From assembly GCF_019797765.1 (NCBI RefSeq), contig NZ_CP081862.1, positions 2,790,001 through 2,854,000 of the forward strand: a stretch of 64,000 bases of DNA. Reading direction: 5' to 3'. Below, piece after piece: positions 19,764-28,644 of this stretch. The stretch is from Cellulomonas sp. C5510. GTDB lineage: Bacteria; Actinomycetota; Actinomycetes; Actinomycetales; Cellulomonadaceae. The notes under the pieces are model-generated. The model had not been told where the DNA came from. It saw nothing but the letters and a program-made list of their open reading frames with translations, and searched no databases. The stretch's first letter is position 1; every line of letters begins with the position of its first letter. The position numbers and the translations under genes are program-made.

Positions 19764-20927
19764 GTGACCGGTGCCGCCCGCGTGACCACCCGCGGGCTGG
19801 GCCGCGCGCTGCTCGCCCGCCAGCACCTCGACGCCCGGACCCCCGCCGGTGCGGTCGACGAGGTCGCGCACCTGGTCGCGCTGCAGTCGCAGAACCCGTC
19901 GTCCGCCTACCTGGCGCTGCACGCGCGGGTGGCCGGCTTCGACCACGCGGACCTGGCGACGGCGATGCTCGGGCGCCGCGTCGGGCGGCTGGCGCTGCTG
20001 CGGGACACGGTGCACCTCGTCACGGCGGACGACGCGCTCACGCTGTGGCCCCTGCTCGCCCCGGTGCTGCGCCGGCACGTCCGGTCCGGGACGTCGTCCG
20101 CCGCCGACCTGCGCGACGTCGACCTCGACGACCTCGCGAGCGCGGGGCGGGAGGCGCTCGCCGGCGAGCCGCTCACGGCGGCCGCCCTGGGCGCCCGGCT
20201 CGGCCCGCGCTGGCCGGGCGTCGACCCGCGCTCGCTCGCGACGGGCGTGCGCGGGCTGCTGCCGCTGGTGCAGGTCACGCCCCGGGGCGTCTGGGGCCGC
20301 AGCCTGGTGACGACGTGGACGACGGCGGAGCAGTGGTTCGGACGCCCGGTGGCCGTGGTGGGCGACCCGGAGGCGGCCGCGGCCGCGCTCGTGCGGCGCT
20401 ACCTCGCGGCGTACGGACCGGCGACGGTCGCCGACGTGCAGGCGTGGTCGGGGCTCACCCGGCTGGCGGGGGTGGTCGAGGGGATGCGTGACGAGCTGGT
20501 CGAGGTCCTGCACGCGGACGGGCCCCGTGGCGAGCGGGTGCTCCTGGACCTGCCGGGTGCCCCGCTCCCCGGGGACGTCCCGGTGCCCGTGCGCCTGCTG
20601 CCGGACTTCGACGACGTGCTGCTCGGCCACGCCGACCGCACGCGGATCGTGACGCCCGAGGTGCGGCCGGCGCTCGCGAGCCGCAACGGGGTGCCGCCGG
20701 GCACGGTGCTGCTGGACGGCGTCGTGGCGGGGACCTGGCGGCTGCGCCGGGAGCGACGGGGCGGCGGCTCCGGCACGCGGCGGACACCGCGGGCGGTCGT
20801 GACCCTGACCCCGCTGCGGCGGTGGACGCGCGCGGAGCGCAGCGCGGCCCGGGCCGAGGCGCGCGTCCTCGCGGCGTTCGCGGCCGACGACGCGGTGGAG
20901 CACGACGCCGTGGTCGCCGGGGACTGA
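19764..20927 (+). CDS. AlkZ-like DNA glycosylase (HTH_42 family)
   Basis: This 387-residue winged-helix protein carries LVALQSQNPSSAYLALHAR, where the Q-S-Q triplet is the QxQ motif of the AlkZ group. Streptomyces AlkZ unhooks azinomycin DNA crosslinks, and relatives (AZL) occur widely in actinobacteria. A central LRDTVHLVTADDA block and a C-terminal region with LLPDFDDVLLGHADR fit the family. The GTG at 19764 was chosen because of the leaderless -10 box; GTG at 19782 is an alternative. It is a distant relative of the YcaQ-type protein encoded near 7 kb. The exact lesion specificity is unknown. Confidence 0.8.
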   Translation: MTGAARVTTRGLGRALLARQHLDARTPAGAVDEVAHLVALQSQNPSSAYLALHARVAGFDHADLATAMLGRRVGRLALLRDTVHLVTADDALTLWPLLAPVLRRHVRSGTSSAADLRDVDLDDLASAGREALAGEPLTAAALGARLGPRWPGVDPRSLATGVRGLLPLVQVTPRGVWGRSLVTTWTTAEQWFGRPVAVVGDPEAAAAALVRRYLAAYGPATVADVQAWSGLTRLAGVVEGMRDELVEVLHADGPRGERVLLDLPGAPLPGDVPVPVRLLPDFDDVLLGHADRTRIVTPEVRPALASRNGVPPGTVLLDGVVAGTWRLRRERRGGGSGTRRTPRAVVTLTPLRRWTRAERSAARAEARVLAAFAADDAVEHDAVVAGD

Positions 20928-21091
20928 CGGCGGACCGGCCCGGCACGAAGGTCCCTGGCCCGGTGACCTGCCGGCGCCTAGCGTGCCGCGCAGAACCCGG
21001 TGCACGGCAGCGCCCGGGCCGGTGCCACCGCGAGGGGTGCCGCACGACGACAGGGTCGCGCGTCCGCGCGCCGGCCCGCGAGGAGCGGACG

Positions 21092-21613
21092 ATGACCAGG
21101 GACCGCAGCGGCGCGACCGGCACGGACGACGGGCGCACGACGCCCCTGCGCGACGCGGCGGACCGGTTCCTCGCGTCGCGGCGGATCGCCGTCACGGGGG
21201 TGTCGCGCACGCCCGGCGGCCACGGGGGCAACGTCGTGTACCGGCGGCTGCGCGACACCGGCTACCAGGTGTTCGCGGTGAACCCGAACGCCGAGACGGT
21301 CGAGGACGACCCGGCGTACCCGGACCTGCACGCCATCCCGGGCGGCGTCGAGGCCGTGGTCGTGGCGACCCGCCCGGAGCACGCCGCCGCGACCGTCCGC
21401 GAGGCGGCCGACCTCGGGATCGGGCAGGTCTGGATGCACCGGTCCGTCGACGCGGGCAGCGTGGACGACGCCGCGGCCGCGGAGGGACGGGCGCGCGGGC
21501 TCACGGTGATCGACGGCGGCTGCCCGCTGATGTTCGGGACCCCGTCGGACCGGACGCACCGGATGATGTGCCGTCTCATGACGCTGACGGGTCGGGTGCC
21601 GCGCCGGGTCTGA
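21092..21613 (+). CDS. CoA-binding domain protein (YccU-like)
   Basis: This 173-residue Rossmann-fold protein has the CoA-binding core IAVTGVSRTPGGHGGNVV, FAVNPNAE, VVVATRPEH and a C-terminal VIDGGCPLMF motif. It corresponds to the single-domain CoA-binding proteins related to the N-terminal domain of acetyl-CoA synthetases. Their exact role is unclear. The ATG at 21092 has AGGAG six bases upstream. The 164 bp before it contain no gene and probably hold its promoter. It converges with the ABC exporter across a hairpin. Confidence 0.85.
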   Translation: MTRDRSGATGTDDGRTTPLRDAADRFLASRRIAVTGVSRTPGGHGGNVVYRRLRDTGYQVFAVNPNAETVEDDPAYPDLHAIPGGVEAVVVATRPEHAAATVREAADLGIGQVWMHRSVDAGSVDDAAAAEGRARGLTVIDGGCPLMFGTPSDRTHRMMCRLMTLTGRVPRRV

Positions 21614-21651
21614 CGGCACCCGCAGCGCCCGCGGGCGCCCCCGGACGTCAG
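21610..21651. terminator. Nested hairpin between convergent CoA-binding and ABC genes
   Basis: CTGACG and CGTCAG form an outer pair and GCGCCC GC GGGCGC an inner stem. Both stop codons lie within or beside the structure, so it likely ends transcription from both sides. Confidence 0.45.
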
Positions 21652-23540
21652 CCCGCGGTCGCGTACTGCGTCTCGTACAGCTCGGCGTACAGCCCGCCGG
21701 CCGCGAGCAGCTCGGCGTGCGTGCCCTGCTCCACGACGCGGCCCTCGTCCAGGACGACGATGGAGTCGGCCTCCCGGATGGTCGACAGCCGGTGCGCGAT
21801 GACCAGCGCGGTGCGCCCCTCCAGCGCCTCGGCGAGCGCGCGCTGCACGGCGGCCTCCGACTCGGAGTCCAGGTGGGCGGTCGCCTCGTCGAGGATCACG
21901 ACCGGGGGTGCCTTGAGCAGCAGCCGGGCGATCGCGAGCCGCTGGCGCTCCCCGCCGGACAGCCGGTAGCCGCGGTCGCCCACCACGGTGTCCACGCCGT
22001 CGGGCAGCCGGGACACCAGGTCCCCGATCTGCGCACGGCGCAGCGCCTGCTCGAGCTCGGCGTCGGAGGCCCCGGGGCGGGCGTAGAGCAGGTTCGCGCG
22101 GATGGTGTCGTGGAACAGGTGGGCGTCCTGCGTGACGATCCCGACCGCGTCGCGCAGGCTGGCCTGGGTGACCTCGCGGACGTCGTGCCCCGCGACCCGC
22201 ACCGCCCCGGCCGTGACGTCGTAGAGCCGGGCGACCAGCTGGCTGATCGTCGACTTGCCGGCGCCGGACGGCCCGACCAGCGCGACCACGTGGCCGTGGG
22301 GCACACGGAACGAGACGTCGTGCAGCGTCGTGCCGGGCGCCTCGGTCTGCAGCCGCGCGACGGACTCGAGCGACGCGAGCGACACCTCGGCCGCGGACGG
22401 GTACCGGAACGTCACCCGGTCGAGCTCGATGCTCGCGGTGCGGGGCAGGTCGTCCGGCAGCGGGCGGGCGTCCGGGGCGTCGTCGACGCCGGGCCGCAGG
22501 TCGAGCACCTCGAGCACCCGCTCGAACGACACGAGCGTGGTCATGATGTCGACCTGCACGTTGGACAGCGCGGTGATCGGGCCGTAGAGCCGCGTGAGGT
22601 ACGACGTCAGCGCGACGACGACGCCCACGGTCAGCGAGCCCTGGATGGCCAGCACCCCGCCGAGCCCGTACACGATGGCGACCGCCACGGCCGCCACGAG
22701 GGTGAGCCCGATGCGGAACACCGCGCTGTACATCGCGCTGGTGATGCCGATGTCCCGCACCCGGGAGGCCCGGCCCGCGAACACGGCGGTCTCGTCGTCC
22801 GCGCGGCCGTAGAGCTTCACGAGCTGCGCGCCGGCGACGTTGAAGCGCTCCGTCATCGTCTGGCCCATGTCGGCGTTGAGCCCGTACGCCTCCTGCGTGA
22901 CCGCGGCGAGCCGGCGGCCCATCGCGCGCACGGGCAGCACGAACACCGGCAGCAGCACGAGTGACACCAGGGTGATCTGCCAGGACAGCGAGAGCATGGC
23001 GGCGAGCACGAGCACGACGGTCAGCACGTTGGAGACGACGTTGGACAGCGTCGAGGTGAACGCCTGCTGCGCCCCGAGGACGTCGCCGTTGAGCCGCTGC
23101 ACGAGCGCGCCGGTCTGGGTGCGGGAGAAGAACGCGAGCGGCATGCGCTGCACGTGGTCGAACACCTGCGTGCGCAGGTCGACGATGAGGCCCTCCCCGA
23201 TCCGCGACGAGAGCCAGCGCGAGGCGAGCGCCAGGCCGGCCGAGGCGAGGGCCAGCAGCGCGACGACGCCGGCGAGGCCCAGCACCACGCCGGTGCGCCC
23301 CTGCGCGATGCCGTGGTCGATGATCCGCTGGTAGAGCAGCGGGGTCGCGGCGCCGACGGCGGCGTCGAACGCGATGAGCACGAGGAACACGGTGAGCAGC
23401 CGGCGGTAGGGCCGGGCGAAGGTGAGGATGCGGCGCAGCACGTCGCGGGTGACGCGGCGCTGCGCGACGGACGGGTCGAGACGGAACGAGCGGTACATGG
23501 ACCGGGCGTCCATCCCGCCGGCGCGTGCGTGCATGGACAT
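21648..23540 (-). CDS. ABC transporter, fused permease and ATPase (exporter type)
   Basis: This 630-residue half-transporter has a six-helix membrane domain (about 35-320) and a C-terminal ATPase with Walker A GPSGAGKST, signature RLSGGERQR and Walker B VVILDEAT. This is the type IV exporter architecture of lipid and multidrug transporters. It probably works as a homodimer. The ATG at 23540 has GGAGG five bases upstream. It is divergent from a MarR gene, and the 68 bp between them contain a near-perfect inverted repeat, suggesting MarR control of efflux. The substrate is unknown. Confidence 0.88.
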   Translation of the reverse strand: MSMHARAGGMDARSMYRSFRLDPSVAQRRVTRDVLRRILTFARPYRRLLTVFLVLIAFDAAVGAATPLLYQRIIDHGIAQGRTGVVLGLAGVVALLALASAGLALASRWLSSRIGEGLIVDLRTQVFDHVQRMPLAFFSRTQTGALVQRLNGDVLGAQQAFTSTLSNVVSNVLTVVLVLAAMLSLSWQITLVSLVLLPVFVLPVRAMGRRLAAVTQEAYGLNADMGQTMTERFNVAGAQLVKLYGRADDETAVFAGRASRVRDIGITSAMYSAVFRIGLTLVAAVAVAIVYGLGGVLAIQGSLTVGVVVALTSYLTRLYGPITALSNVQVDIMTTLVSFERVLEVLDLRPGVDDAPDARPLPDDLPRTASIELDRVTFRYPSAAEVSLASLESVARLQTEAPGTTLHDVSFRVPHGHVVALVGPSGAGKSTISQLVARLYDVTAGAVRVAGHDVREVTQASLRDAVGIVTQDAHLFHDTIRANLLYARPGASDAELEQALRRAQIGDLVSRLPDGVDTVVGDRGYRLSGGERQRLAIARLLLKAPPVVILDEATAHLDSESEAAVQRALAEALEGRTALVIAHRLSTIREADSIVVLDEGRVVEQGTHAELLAAGGLYAELYETQYATAG

Positions 23541-23564
23541 GGGCCCTCCGGGGTGTCGAACTTT

Positions 23565-23581
23565 AGTGAGGATACCTCTCT
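23565..23581. promoter_or_regulatory. Candidate MarR operator
   Basis: AGTGAGGATACCTCTCT has arms AGTGAGG and CCTCTCT that match at six of seven pairs around ATA. It lies between divergent ABC exporter and MarR genes, in the -35 region of the predicted leaderless marR promoter. Confidence 0.55.
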
Positions 23582-23596
23582 ATGTCAGGAACTCGC

Positions 23597-23602
23597 TATC
23601 GT
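23597..23602 (+). promoter_or_regulatory. Candidate -10 box of the MarR gene
   Basis: TATCGT lies six bases before the ATG at 23609, predicting a leaderless transcript. Confidence 0.45.
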
Positions 23603-23608
23603 GGGGGC

Positions 23609-24049
23609 ATGACGCTGCCCGGCGACGCCCCGCACCCCGGTGACGAGCTGTTCTGGCTGCTGCGCCGCACGCTCCACACCATGCGCCGGGACGTGCGCGA
23701 GCGCGTCGACCTCAGCCCCGCCCGGCACCGGCTGCTGCGCACCGCCGCCCGCAACCCGGAGCCGCAGCGGCAGACCGCCCTGGCGGCTGCGCTGGACATC
23801 GTCCCGCGGTCGGTGACCTCGCTCGTCGACGACCTCGAAGCGGCCGGGCTCGTCGAGCGCCTGCCCGACCCGACGGACCGCCGCGCCACCCTGGTCGCCG
23901 TCACCGGCGAGGGCCGCGCGGTGCTCGCCGAGGCGGACCGGCAGCGCCGGCGGCACGCCGAGGAGCTGCTCGCGCGCCTCGAGCCCGGCGAGCAGGCCGA
24001 GCTGCTGCGCCTGCTGCACCGCCTCGTGGACGACGCCGACCCCTGCTGA
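23609..24049 (+). CDS. MarR family transcriptional regulator
   Basis: This 146-residue winged-helix regulator has the family core: a helix-turn-helix (TALAAALDIVPRSVTSLVDDLEAAGLVER) followed by the wing LPDPTDRRATLVAVTGEGR. MarR proteins are dimeric repressors, often of adjacent efflux genes, released by small aromatic or toxic ligands. It is divergent from an ABC exporter with an operator-like repeat between them. The ATG at 23609 fits a leaderless promoter and gives the normal family length. It converges with gdhA, 6 bp apart. Confidence 0.88.
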   Translation: MTLPGDAPHPGDELFWLLRRTLHTMRRDVRERVDLSPARHRLLRTAARNPEPQRQTALAAALDIVPRSVTSLVDDLEAAGLVERLPDPTDRRATLVAVTGEGRAVLAEADRQRRRHAEELLARLEPGEQAELLRLLHRLVDDADPC

Positions 24050-24055
24050 GGTCGG

Positions 24056-25525
<1,470 letters not shown>

Positions 25526-26347
25526 TCAGCGGGCGGGGTCGGGCACCCCGTGGGGCAGCCGGTGCAGCGCGGAGGCCTCGTGCTCGGCGCGCGCCGCGGC
25601 GCGGACGCCCGCGGCGTGCTCCCGGTCGCGGCGCGTCGCGAGGACCGCGGCGAGGAACGCCTCCGGGTGCGTGCCCGGGGGCGGGCCGGGCGCGACGTAG
25701 CGGGCGACCTCCGCGGCGAGCTGCTGCCCGAGCGCCGCGCGCGAGCCCGGGTGGAGTCCCGCCGCCCGGCCGAGGAACTGCCGCGCCGACATCGCGAGCC
25801 CGTCGGGCAGGCGCGCGACGTCCGCGCCCTGCGCCCACCCGGCGAGGAAGGGGGGCATCGTCAGCACCGGACGGGCCTCCACCCTGCCGCGCACCCGCAC
25901 CACGTACGTCCCCGCGAGCATGTCCCCGAGCCGCTTGCCCTGCGGGTGCACGAGCGACGCGATGAACGCGACGGACCCGAACGTCGCCCACAGCTCGAGG
26001 ATGCCCGCGAGCGCCCGCACCAGCGCCTGCCGGAACCGGATCGGCCCGCCGTCGTCGCGGACCACGCGGATGCCGACCGCGAGCTTGCCGAGCGACCTGC
26101 CGCGCGTGAGCGTGTCCACCGCGGTCGGGATCACGACGAGCACCAGCGCCATCACGGCGACCAGGAGGATGCGCAGCAGGTCCTCGCCCGGTGCGACCCG
26201 CACCACGTTGACGGCGAGCAGGACCACGCCGAAGGCGACGACCCCCAGGACCAGCAGGTCGATCACCGCCGCGCCGAGCCGGCTCGCCACGGACGTGGGG
26301 CGCGCGTCCAGCAGGACGCCCTCGCCGATGACGATGCCCTCGTCCAC
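25526..26347 (-). CDS. RDD family membrane protein
   Basis: This 273-residue protein has an RDD domain: four hydrophobic segments in the first 155 residues with RLGAAVIDLLVLG and GRSLGKLAVGIRVV. A long cytoplasmic tail rich in Ala and Arg follows. Function is unknown; RDD proteins are linked to ion transport or envelope roles. The GTG at 26347 has AGGAGGT seven bases upstream. It is divergent from the SpoIIM gene with 68 bp between, the pair found beside MoxR/DUF58 in mycobacteria. Confidence 0.85.
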   Translation of the reverse strand: MDEGIVIGEGVLLDARPTSVASRLGAAVIDLLVLGVVAFGVVLLAVNVVRVAPGEDLLRILLVAVMALVLVVIPTAVDTLTRGRSLGKLAVGIRVVRDDGGPIRFRQALVRALAGILELWATFGSVAFIASLVHPQGKRLGDMLAGTYVVRVRGRVEARPVLTMPPFLAGWAQGADVARLPDGLAMSARQFLGRAAGLHPGSRAALGQQLAAEVARYVAPGPPPGTHPEAFLAAVLATRRDREHAAGVRAAARAEHEASALHRLPHGVPDPAR

Positions 26348-26415
26348 CCCGGACCTCCTGCTGCTCGCCCGCGCCGCCCGCTGCCGACCGGCCGTCCTGT
26401 GGCAGGGTAGCGGCC

Positions 26416-27405
26416 GTGGACCTCGACGCCTTCTCCGCGCTGCGGCAGCCGACGTGGGCGCGGCTCGACGAGCTGTCCCGGCGCCGGGTCCGCGACGGCG
26501 CGGAGGCGGACGAGCTCGTGCGCCTCTACCAGGCGGTCGCCACCGACCTGTCCACCGTCCGCTCCTCCGCACCCGACCCGGACACGGTCGCGCGGCTGTC
26601 GCAGCTGCTGGCGCGCGCCCGGTCGGCGATCGCCGGCAGCCACGAGCCCGCCTGGCGCGACGCCCGCCGGTTCCTCGTCGTGTCGCTGCCGGCGGCGCTG
26701 TACCGGATCCGCTGGTGGACCGTCGCCGTGATGACGGGGTTCGTCGCGCTCGCCGTCGTCGCCGGGTGGTGGGTCGCCACCGACCCGGGCGCCCTCGCGG
26801 CGATGGGCACCCCGGCGCAGCGCCAGCAGTACGTCGACGAGGCGTTCGCCTCCTACTACGACCCGGGGATCGGCTTCGCGGGCGTGGTGTGGACCAACAA
26901 CGCCTGGATCGCGGCCGTGTGCATCGGCATCGGCATCTCCGGCATCGGTCCGCTGTACGTCCTGGTGCAGAACGCCGTGAGCGTCGGGGCCACCGGCGGG
27001 ATGATGGCGGCGCACGGCAGCCTCGACGTGTTCCTCACGCTCATCGCCCCGCACGGCCTGCTCGAGCTGACGTCGATCTTCGTCGCCGGCGCGGCGGGCC
27101 TGCGCCTGTGCTGGACGTGGATCGCGCCCGGTGGCCGGCCCCGCGGGCGTGCGCTCGCCGAGGAGGGCCGTTCTCTCGTCACCGTGGCGATCGGCCTGGT
27201 CGGGGCGCTCGCGGTCTCGGGCCTCGTCGAGGGGTTCGTCACCGGGTCGACGCTGCCGTGGTGGCTGAAGATCGTCATCGGCGCGATGGCCCTGGCGGCG
27301 TTCTGGACGTACACGCTCGTCCTCGGCCGTCGGGCCGTCCGCGAGGGCGAGACCGGCGACCTGGAGGAGGACGCCGCGGGCTACGCGGTGGCGTACGCCG
27401 GCTGA
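26416..27405 (+). CDS. Stage II sporulation protein M family membrane protein
   Basis: This 329-residue protein starts MDLDAFSALRQPTWARLDELSRR, typical of actinobacterial SpoIIM-family proteins. A helical cytoplasmic region of about 100 residues is followed by about six membrane segments, with APHGLLELTSIFVAGAAGL as the conserved core. In Bacillus SpoIIM belongs to the engulfment complex, but in non-sporulating actinobacteria it probably has an envelope function with the RDD, MoxR and DUF58 proteins (inference). The GTG at 26416 sits nine bases after a GGGTAG element, and there is no clear ribosome-binding site. Confidence 0.85.
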   Translation: MDLDAFSALRQPTWARLDELSRRRVRDGAEADELVRLYQAVATDLSTVRSSAPDPDTVARLSQLLARARSAIAGSHEPAWRDARRFLVVSLPAALYRIRWWTVAVMTGFVALAVVAGWWVATDPGALAAMGTPAQRQQYVDEAFASYYDPGIGFAGVVWTNNAWIAAVCIGIGISGIGPLYVLVQNAVSVGATGGMMAAHGSLDVFLTLIAPHGLLELTSIFVAGAAGLRLCWTWIAPGGRPRGRALAEEGRSLVTVAIGLVGALAVSGLVEGFVTGSTLPWWLKIVIGAMALAAFWTYTLVLGRRAVREGETGDLEEDAAGYAVAYAG

Positions 27406-27429
27406 CCGGCCGCGCGCCCGCGGTCCGGG

Positions 27430-28299
27430 CTACGCCGTCGTCACGGCGGGACCGACCGCCGCGGGCTCGGGCACCGGAGACGGCCGGTGCGCTCCGAGCC
27501 ACAGGGACGCCGCGCCGAGCGGGCTGCGCGCGCGCTCCGCGAACCCGAGCGCCGCGAGGTCCGCCACCTGCGCCGGGTCGACCGTCACGGCCAGGGTCTC
27601 CCGGCCCTCGTCCCCCTGCGCCCGCAGCACGGGTGCGAGCACGTCCGCCAGCAGCACGCGGCGTCTCGCGTCGGCGACCCGCCCCGCGTCGGCGAGCAGG
27701 ATCAGCACCCGCTCGGCGTCGGAGTCGCGCAGGTGCACCAGCGTGCGGGCGGTCGCACCGACCAGCGACCGCAGCGGGGCGTGCGCCGGCTCGGGGTCCC
27801 GCTCCGGCGTCACGCCGAGCTCCCGCGCGACGACGCGGTGCAGGTCGTGCGCGAGGTGCTCCGCGTCCGGCGGCAGCCACACCGCGACGGCCAGGACGTC
27901 CCCGGCGTCGTCGCGCGCGAACCACACCTCGCCGTGCTCGAGGGCACCGAGGCTCAGCACCATCCGCGTCGCGGGGCCCGCGTGCTCGGCACGCGGCACC
28001 TCGTCGGGGCGGCCGTCGCCGTCCAGGTCGATGAACGGCCGGTGCTCGGCGAGCATGCGGGCGATCCGGTTGACGTCGACGACGCCCGCGCGGACGACCT
28101 GCCAGGGTCCGCCGCCGGGGGCGCGGGTCGCGCCGGGCGGGTCCGCCGGACGGGGCTGGGCGGGATCGGTCTCGGCGGGATCGGTCTGGGCGGGATCGGT
28201 CTCGGCGGGATCGGGCTGGGCGGGATCGGTCTCGGCGGGATCGGTCTCCGCGGGGCCGGGGACGGCGTCGGTCCGGCGACGGTGTCGGTCGTGCAGCAC
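27430..28299 (-). CDS. GNAT-like protein with TDPA-repeat head
   Basis: The 289-residue protein begins with a low-complexity head of pentapeptide repeats (TDPAE/TDPAQ, about residues 15-50). A globular part with features of an acetyltransferase fold follows: LAVAVWLPPD, then near the end LAALGFAERARSPLGAASLWLG, the usual close of GNAT proteins. The stretch DLDGDGRPDE resembles a calcium-binding loop of the EF-hand or dockerin kind, unusual in a predicted cytosolic protein. The GTG at 28299 is the best upstream start but lacks a ribosome-binding site; a later start after the repeats is possible. It converges with SpoIIM. Function not established. Confidence 0.5.
   Translation of the reverse strand: MLHDRHRRRTDAVPGPAETDPAETDPAQPDPAETDPAQTDPAETDPAQPRPADPPGATRAPGGGPWQVVRAGVVDVNRIARMLAEHRPFIDLDGDGRPDEVPRAEHAGPATRMVLSLGALEHGEVWFARDDAGDVLAVAVWLPPDAEHLAHDLHRVVARELGVTPERDPEPAHAPLRSLVGATARTLVHLRDSDAERVLILLADAGRVADARRRVLLADVLAPVLRAQGDEGRETLAVTVDPAQVADLAALGFAERARSPLGAASLWLGAHRPSPVPEPAAVGPAVTTA
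28153..28257. repeat. Seven 15-bp tandem repeats in the GNAT-like gene
   Basis: Units are variants of GGTCTCGGCGGGATC, the first six nearly identical and the seventh degenerate. On the coding (minus) strand they encode TDPAE or TDPAQ pentapeptides. Confidence 0.9.
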
Positions 28300-28644
28300 G
28301 GCACCAGTCGAGCACCCGACCCTGGGAACGCGCTGGGAGGCGACCCGGAAGCCGTCCGGAGCGGGCACGGGCCGGCGGGCCGCGTTTCGCCGAGGTTTCC
28401 GACGGGTGCCCGCTCCCGAAACACGCGCCTGCCTACCCTCGTGGCCGGGCCCGACCGGACGGTGGGGGCGCTCGGGGACCACGACAACCCGGGGCCGCGC
28501 GGTTTGGCCCGGCAGCCGATGCCCCGGTCCCCCGGCCGCGGCGAGGCTGGACGTGGCGCGGGACCGCGCCGCTCCCCGACGGCGCGGACCCAGCCCGGCC
28601 GAGCGCCGGCGGGCCGCACCGCCTCGACCGTGCTAGGAGCCCCC
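28300..28644. other. Intergenic region between divergent GNAT-like and solute-binding genes
   Basis: This 345-bp stretch holds no convincing gene. It includes the ribosome-binding site AGGAG at 28635-28639. A possible TANNNT box (TACCCT at 28434) and a GTTTCG/CGAAAC inverted pair (28384-28422) could belong to the promoter and operator of the transport operon. Both are weak. Confidence 0.3.

Noticed and set aside
28153..28257. Regular repeats that might suggest a CRISPR array
   Set aside because: Units are 15 bp, directly adjacent, without spacers, and in frame within a protein-coding gene.
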